From positions 1 through 38,167 of the forward strand of contig JAEXMK010000006.1 of assembly GCA_023444445.1 (NCBI GenBank): 38,167 bases of DNA, written 5' to 3'. Within the stretch, counting starts at the first letter, position 1. Every line of letters begins with the position of its first letter. The position numbers and the translations under genes were made by a program. The stretch is from Pseudomonadota bacterium (GTDB taxonomy: Bacteria; Pseudomonadota; Alphaproteobacteria; Rhizobiales; Rhizobiaceae). A model generated the notes under the pieces. That model worked only from the letters and a program-made list of their open reading frames with translations. It was not told the DNA's origin and did not search any database. This document shows, one piece after another, positions 34,437 through 38,167 of the stretch.

Positions 34437-35219
34437 TCAGTAATGTTCGGATTGCGAAAATGTCCGGGCGAGCGGCGCTTGCCCTGCCGTGAGACCACAA
34501 TCGACCGGCAAACACACGCCGCTGATGGCGGCGGCCTGTGGGCCGGCGAGAAAAGCAACCGCATTGGCCACGTCCTCAGGTTTCACGATGCGCTGCAGCG
34601 GATACCAATGCTTTGCTTCCTCAAAGACCTGAGGATTGCTTGCAGCCCGCGCTTCCCACGCCTGCGTGCGCACGGTGCCGGGCGCCACGGCGTTGGCGCG
34701 AATGCCGAATTTGCCGTATTCGACGGCGATCAGCTTGGTCAGATGGATCAGCCCAGCCTTTGCCGCGCTATAGGCAGGATGCCCGAAGACCGCCATGCCA
34801 TTGACGGAGGTGATATTGACCACCGACCCCTGGGTTTTCTTCAACGCCTCTTCAAAAGCCCTGAAGCAGAGGAACGGCGCTTCCAGATTAAGTGCATTGT
34901 CCTTGCGCCATATATCGGCGGTCGTGTCATGCAGGCTGACCGCCCTTGCGGCACCCGCATTGTTGACGAGGGTGGCAACATCGCCGAGTTCCGCAATCTC
35001 AGCGGCAAGCCTCGCGAGGTCCTGAGGCTCAGTGACATCACAGGTCTTCGCAACAAAGCGAGGATCGGCAAGCAGGGAAAGCGCGCTTGAAAGGGCGTTG
35101 GAGTCGATATCCACCAAGACGACCTTTGCATGGCTTTCAGCGAGAGCCGCGGCAATTGCCCGGCCAATATCACCTGCCGCGCCGGTAACAACGGCGAGCG
35201 GGTCTTTCCTGTCGTTCAT
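34437..35219 (-). CDS. Short-chain dehydrogenase/reductase
   Basis: A 260-residue classical SDR. The cofactor motif TGAAGDIGR is at 12-20, VDID (37-40) suggests NAD(H) over NADP(H), NNAG is at 86-89, and the catalytic Ser138, Tyr150 and Lys154 are all present. It could oxidise or reduce a sugar or polyol hydroxyl. AAGGGAG lies about 9 bases before the ATG; a second AGGAG directly abuts it and is too close to serve. It sits between the regulator and the hexosaminidase genes in one strand-wise run. Confidence 0.94.
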   Translation of the reverse strand: MNDRKDPLAVVTGAAGDIGRAIAAALAESHAKVVLVDIDSNALSSALSLLADPRFVAKTCDVTEPQDLARLAAEIAELGDVATLVNNAGAARAVSLHDTTADIWRKDNALNLEAPFLCFRAFEEALKKTQGSVVNITSVNGMAVFGHPAYSAAKAGLIHLTKLIAVEYGKFGIRANAVAPGTVRTQAWEARAASNPQVFEEAKHWYPLQRIVKPEDVANAVAFLAGPQAAAISGVCLPVDCGLTAGQAPLARTFSQSEHY

Positions 35220-35246
35220 CTCCTACAACTCCCTTGAAGCTTTCCA

Positions 35247-35265
35247 ACCCGGCACAAAGCCGGGT
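35247..35265 (-). terminator. Hairpin between the regulator and SDR genes
   Basis: ACCCGGC (35247-35253) and GCCGGGT (35259-35265) form a perfect 7-base stem with a 5-base loop in the 83-base spacer. No T-run follows on either strand, so it may be an RNA processing or attenuation element rather than a strong terminator. Confidence 0.4.
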
Positions 35266-35302
35266 CTCAGGCAAAGCAGCCTGTGTTTTTCGTCAGCCCG
35301 CC

Positions 35303-36166
35303 TCAATCGCCGAGCAATTGCTTGTCATCCGGGTCACGATGTTCCACGAGCTGCTGCTTGATGTGACGCAAGGTCACCATCGATCGTTGCCGTTGGTGAT
35401 AGGCAGTAAGCGTCGCCAGGACATCGACGGCTGCCAGATAGGCGTAGCGCGATGAGGTGGGGCGGAAGATATTGTTTCCTTCAGGCACATTGACGGCCAC
35501 CACCATATCGGCCGCAGCAGCAACGGGCGTGTCGCTCTGGGTCAGCGCAATGGTGGTTACCCCCATTTCCCGCGCCAGCCTGAAACATTTCACCAGCTCC
35601 ATGTTTCGGCCGGAGAAGGACGAACCGATAATAACGTCTTCCTTACGCGCCGCCGCCGTCATCATCAGTTGCATGCTGTGGTCGGCGCTGGTGGAAACGC
35701 GCAACCCAAGGCGAAACAACCGGTTCTGGATTTCGGAAGCGATCATCGATGAATTTCCGCCAGCGCCAAAAGCGTAGATCATGCCGCTATTGGCGATCCT
35801 GGTCGCAGCTGCATCCGCGAGGGCGGGATCGAGCGTTTTGTGCAGCAGGAAAAGCGCTTCCTGGGCCTTGGCAAGCACCTCTTCCGCAACATCCGATGGG
35901 CCAGTGCTGGAGGGTTCGGAGGTAAGATAGCGGATACCCACATAGGCGGTCTTGGCGAGGCTGACCTTGAAATCCGAAAAGCTCTGGCATCCCAGCCGCC
36001 GGCAGAACCGCGTCACGGTTGGGGGAGATACTTCGGCGCGGGCCGCAAGCTCGATAATCGAGGCATTGACCGCGAATTCAAAGTCCGAAACCAGAATATC
36101 AGCAATCCGCCGTTCCGATTGCGAGAACTGCCCCCTGCCTTCCTGTATCCTTGCAAAAATATCCAT
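35303..36166 (-). CDS. MurR/RpiR family transcriptional regulator (HTH + SIS)
   Basis: A 287-residue regulator. The N-terminal RpiR-type helix-turn-helix is at about 33-62 (ASIIELAARAEVSPPTVTRFCRRLGC) and the SIS phosphosugar-binding domain lies at about 105-245, with FGAGGNSS and GSSFSGRN matching SIS ligand loops. Such proteins sense sugar phosphates, often amino-sugar phosphates. I place the start at the ATG at 36166, with GGAG about 9 bases upstream; an ATG 8 codons earlier lacks a better site. It heads the run SDR-GH20-M81-MFS-cutC and is divergent from the NTF2-like gene, so it probably controls both directions. Confidence 0.93.
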   Translation of the reverse strand: MDIFARIQEGRGQFSQSERRIADILVSDFEFAVNASIIELAARAEVSPPTVTRFCRRLGCQSFSDFKVSLAKTAYVGIRYLTSEPSSTGPSDVAEEVLAKAQEALFLLHKTLDPALADAAATRIANSGMIYAFGAGGNSSMIASEIQNRLFRLGLRVSTSADHSMQLMMTAAARKEDVIIGSSFSGRNMELVKCFRLAREMGVTTIALTQSDTPVAAAADMVVAVNVPEGNNIFRPTSSRYAYLAAVDVLATLTAYHQRQRSMVTLRHIKQQLVEHRDPDDKQLLGD

Positions 36167-36409
36167 GCCCACCGGTCTCCGTTCCGCCAAAACTTAAAGC
36201 CTGGCTCCGTTTCCGATGCACCCTAATAAGGCGCGCCCGTCAACCGTATTAACCTCTGAATCGAGCATGTTTCGTCCTTTTGACGCCACCACCGATACCT
36301 TTGATTTGAAAATCATTTTCTCTGTTGATTGGGAGATGAGCATATGCCAACAATATTCACCAGAGAAATATCCAAATCTTGAAAATAATTTCAACAACGG
36401 ACTGAAACG
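36167..36409. promoter_or_regulatory. Divergent control region for the RpiR operon and NTF2-like gene
   Basis: A 243-base spacer, AT-rich at 36290-36395. It contains a perfect inverted repeat (36379-36394, listed separately) close to the NTF2-like start. No gene is visible in it. Confidence 0.5.
36379..36394. promoter_or_regulatory. Candidate RpiR operator TTGAAA-N4-TTTCAA
   Basis: A perfect 16-base inverted repeat with 6-base arms and a 4-base AT centre, 15 bases before the ATG at 36410. Its form (GAAA...TTTC) is of the kind reported for RpiR-family sites, and an RpiR gene is divergently encoded next to it. Binding there would cover the leader of the NTF2-like gene. This is inference from symmetry and neighbourhood. 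Confidence 0.5.
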
Positions 36410-36895
36410 ATGCGCGATCCCTTCAAAAATCCCTTTCCAGAAACAGACAGCGCCCGCCACTCCATCTGGGAGATGTTGGTGACGCGGGACATTGACGCTT
36501 TCCTTGCCGCAGACTGGTCGAAAGTCGCGGACGATTTCGTCGAGGATGGCTTTCTCGGCATCAACGCCAACCGCGACGCCAACCCGGACAACTGGCGCCT
36601 CTCCTTCCCTTCGCTTATCGCCTATCGCGACGAGTGGCTGCGGCAGGCGCAGGATTTCCAGACCCAGAAATTCGCGGAAGATCCGCGCCATGCGATTTTC
36701 ACGACGACCACGCTCGAAGAGATCGAAGTCGAGGGCGAAACCGCGCTGGTGCGCAAGAAGTTTGACGGCGGGCTTCGCAAGGCAGATGGCAGCTTCGACG
36801 TCATGAAATGGCAGACGCTCTATTATTGCCGGCTGCATGAGGGACGCTGGAAGATCAGCGGCTTTACCGGCTACATGCCCAACCCCATGCCTTGA
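36410..36895 (+). CDS. NTF2-like (SnoaL-type) protein of unknown function
   Basis: A 161-residue protein that looks like a single NTF2/SnoaL cone fold: an N-terminal helix with repeated Asp/Trp residues (DIDAFLAADWSKVADDFVEDG), a second helix, then alternating strands ending in RWKISGFTGYMP. Such folds serve as small enzymes, such as isomerases or lyases, or as binding proteins. No catalytic residues can be named with confidence. It is flanked by sugar-related genes on the opposite strand, is preceded by the TTGAAA-N4-TTTCAA site and ends in its own terminator, so it is a single-gene transcript. Confidence 0.75.
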   Translation: MRDPFKNPFPETDSARHSIWEMLVTRDIDAFLAADWSKVADDFVEDGFLGINANRDANPDNWRLSFPSLIAYRDEWLRQAQDFQTQKFAEDPRHAIFTTTTLEEIEVEGETALVRKKFDGGLRKADGSFDVMKWQTLYYCRLHEGRWKISGFTGYMPNPMP

Positions 36896-36921
36896 ACAGA
36901 CAAGCCTCCGATAAGGATTTG

Positions 36922-36953
36922 AACGCCGGGCCCAAACCCCGGCGTTATTTTTT
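36922..36953 (+). terminator. Intrinsic terminator of the NTF2-like gene
   Basis: AACGCCGGG (36922-36930) pairs perfectly with CCCGGCGTT (36938-36946) across a 7-base loop, and ATTTTTT follows at 36947-36953. It starts 27 bases after the stop codon. The reverse strand lacks a T-run, so it acts only on the + strand. Confidence 0.9.
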
Positions 36954-37040
36954 CGTCTGGATGCAGAAAGCTGCCGGATCTGGGTCGTGTCAAAAACAGC
37001 CGGGCATGGGGAAACAAATATCATGGCCCGGTCCCTGCCC

Positions 37041-38153
37041 CTATTGTATCAGTTTGAGAACGGAGAGATCGACGCGACGCTCCAGAGCGATGCCGCTCTC
37101 ATCGAACAGATGGCAGTCCGATGCCTTGATGCCAGTAAAGACGGGTTCATCCACGACCACAGGAGCCGAGCCCGGAAGCAGGGCGCAATAGTTCTCACCG
37201 GTCGGGGCAACGCCGTAAGCGATGGTATTGACCCCCAGCCGCTCGATCACGCTCGGCGCGACCTTGATGTTGAGATCGGCCGCTTCGAGACCGGTATGTT
37301 CCGGGCGAATACCGAGCGTCAGCTGCTTCCCCTCGAGACCGGCACGGGGCTCCACCGGAACGGTGATCGTCTGGCCCTCATATTCCACCGTCACGCCATC
37401 GGGGCTGACCGACTTGCAGGTAACCTTCAGGAAGTTCATTTTGGGGTTACCGATAAAACCGGCCACAAACAGGTTGGCCGGCTTGTGGTAAAGCTCGAGC
37501 GGCGCACCGACCTGGGCGATTTCGCCGGCATTCAGCACCACGATGCGGTCAGCCATGGTCATGGCTTCCACCTGATCGTGGGTGACATAGATCATCGTCG
37601 CCTTCAGCGTCTTGTGAAGATTGGTAAGCTCGATACGCATGTCGGCGCGAAGAGCGGCATCCAGGTTGGAAAGCGGCTCGTCGAACAGGAATATCTTCGG
37701 CTCGCGCACGATGGCACGGCCGATCGCGACGCGCTGGCGCTGGCCGCCGGACAACATACCGGGACGCTGCTGCAGGCGCTGTTCGAGCTGGAGGATTTTC
37801 GCGACGCCTTGGACCTTCTGCTTGATCTTCTCCTCGCTCATCTTTTCGACGCGGAGCGGAAAGGCGATGTTTTCAAAAACACTCATATGCGGGTAGAGCG
37901 CATAAGACTGGAACACCATGGCGATGCCGCGCTTGACCGGTGGCAATTCATTGACCTTGACGCCGTTAATGACGACGTCACCGGTGGTAATCTCCTCAAG
38001 GCCGGCAATCATGCGCAGCAAAGTGGATTTACCGCATCCTGAAGGGCCGACAAAAACGACGAACTCGCCATCCCTGATGTCGAGCTGAACGCCCTTGATG
38101 ACTTCGAAATGTCCATAGTTCTTGCGGACGTTGTTGAGATAAAGCTGACCCAA
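37041..38153 (-). CDS. Sugar ABC importer ATPase, MalK/UgpC (CUT1) type
   Basis: A 370-residue ATPase. Walker A is GPSGCGKST (36-44), signature LSGGQ (134-138), Walker B FLFDEP (155-160), H-loop His192. The C-terminal third is a TOBE/OB regulatory domain with GIRPEHTGL, as in MalK, UgpC and MsmX. All catalytic residues are intact. It couples ATP hydrolysis to oligosaccharide or glycerophosphate import. The start is TTG at 38151-38153, chosen for GGGAGAGG 6 bases upstream and the canonical family N-terminus. The cognate permeases and binding protein are not in the window and probably lie beyond its right end, upstream on this strand. Confidence 0.95.
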   Translation of the reverse strand: MGQLYLNNVRKNYGHFEVIKGVQLDIRDGEFVVFVGPSGCGKSTLLRMIAGLEEITTGDVVINGVKVNELPPVKRGIAMVFQSYALYPHMSVFENIAFPLRVEKMSEEKIKQKVQGVAKILQLEQRLQQRPGMLSGGQRQRVAIGRAIVREPKIFLFDEPLSNLDAALRADMRIELTNLHKTLKATMIYVTHDQVEAMTMADRIVVLNAGEIAQVGAPLELYHKPANLFVAGFIGNPKMNFLKVTCKSVSPDGVTVEYEGQTITVPVEPRAGLEGKQLTLGIRPEHTGLEAADLNIKVAPSVIERLGVNTIAYGVAPTGENYCALLPGSAPVVVDEPVFTGIKASDCHLFDESGIALERRVDLSVLKLIQ

Positions 38154-38159
38154 AACTTG

Positions 38160-38167
38160 CCTCTCCC
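38160..38167 (-). promoter_or_regulatory. Ribosome binding site fixing the TTG start of the ATPase gene
   Basis: GGGAGAGG on the - strand lies 6 bases before TTG. Its strength and spacing explain how a TTG codon is used, and no in-frame ATG or GTG exists nearby in the family-consistent N-terminus. Confidence 0.6.

Noticed and set aside
32299..34443. 714-residue open frame on the + strand
   Set aside because: Antisense to the GH20 gene, with no recognisable motif and an Arg/Gln-rich composition. The - strand gene has catalytic motifs and a good ribosome binding site.
36987..38042. 351-residue open frame on the + strand
   Set aside because: Antisense to the MalK/UgpC-type ATPase, whose Walker, signature and H-loop motifs are all intact.

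Overview
The window is high-GC, densely coded alphaproteobacterial DNA. It looks like a chromosomal segment of Agrobacterium or a close Rhizobiaceae relative. The best clue is the set at 144-2489 (small carrier protein, acyl-CoA-dehydrogenase-like protein, seryl-tRNA-synthetase-like ligase), which matches the amino acid:[carrier protein] ligase locus I remember from Agrobacterium (the Atu2573 type). That identification is from memory, not from a search. I see no tRNA, rRNA, CRISPR array, insertion sequence or phage gene.

Region 1 (144-7735) is an aminoacyl-carrier-protein module: carrier protein, dehydrogenase-like flavoprotein, amino acid:CP ligase, a DUF1839 protein that resembles BtrH-type acyltransferases, and a GH2 beta-mannosidase-like enzyme, all packed on the + strand. 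A convergent gene encodes a tandem alpha/beta hydrolase with one degenerate domain and one domain with a Cys nucleophile. I propose that a Gly/Ala thioester is made on the carrier protein and then passed to a glycan or other amine acceptor.

Region 2 (8064-14298) looks like a cyclic-nucleotide signalling unit. It holds an ABC-exporter-like protein whose ATPase motifs are lost and whose nucleotide-binding region carries an internal duplication, a stand-alone cyclic-nucleotide-binding protein, a metallo-beta-lactamase-fold hydrolase, and a class III cyclase fused to a His-rich membrane domain and a 2Fe-2S ferredoxin domain. Two adjacent inverted repeats lie before the cyclase.

Region 3 (14336-19082) holds surface-glycan genes: a nucleotide-sugar dehydrogenase with a small methyltransferase, a GT4 glycosyltransferase with a polysaccharide-deacetylase-like protein, and a GT32 DXD glycosyltransferase. 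Region 4 (19293-28975) is a likely seven-gene operon with an oligopeptide/Yej-type ABC importer (double ATPase, binding protein, two permeases) followed by three glycosyltransferases, two of which are MurG-like paralogues.

Region 5 (28941-36166, - strand) is a likely operon: RpiR/SIS regulator, SDR dehydrogenase, GH20 hexosaminidase, MlrC-like M81 protein, SetA/B-like MFS transporter, CutC. It suggests amino-sugar or chito-oligosaccharide handling. The divergent spacer carries a perfect inverted repeat, TTGAAA-N4-TTTCAA, before an NTF2-like gene that ends in a clear intrinsic terminator. The window closes with a MalK/UgpC-type sugar-import ATPase on the - strand that uses a TTG start.
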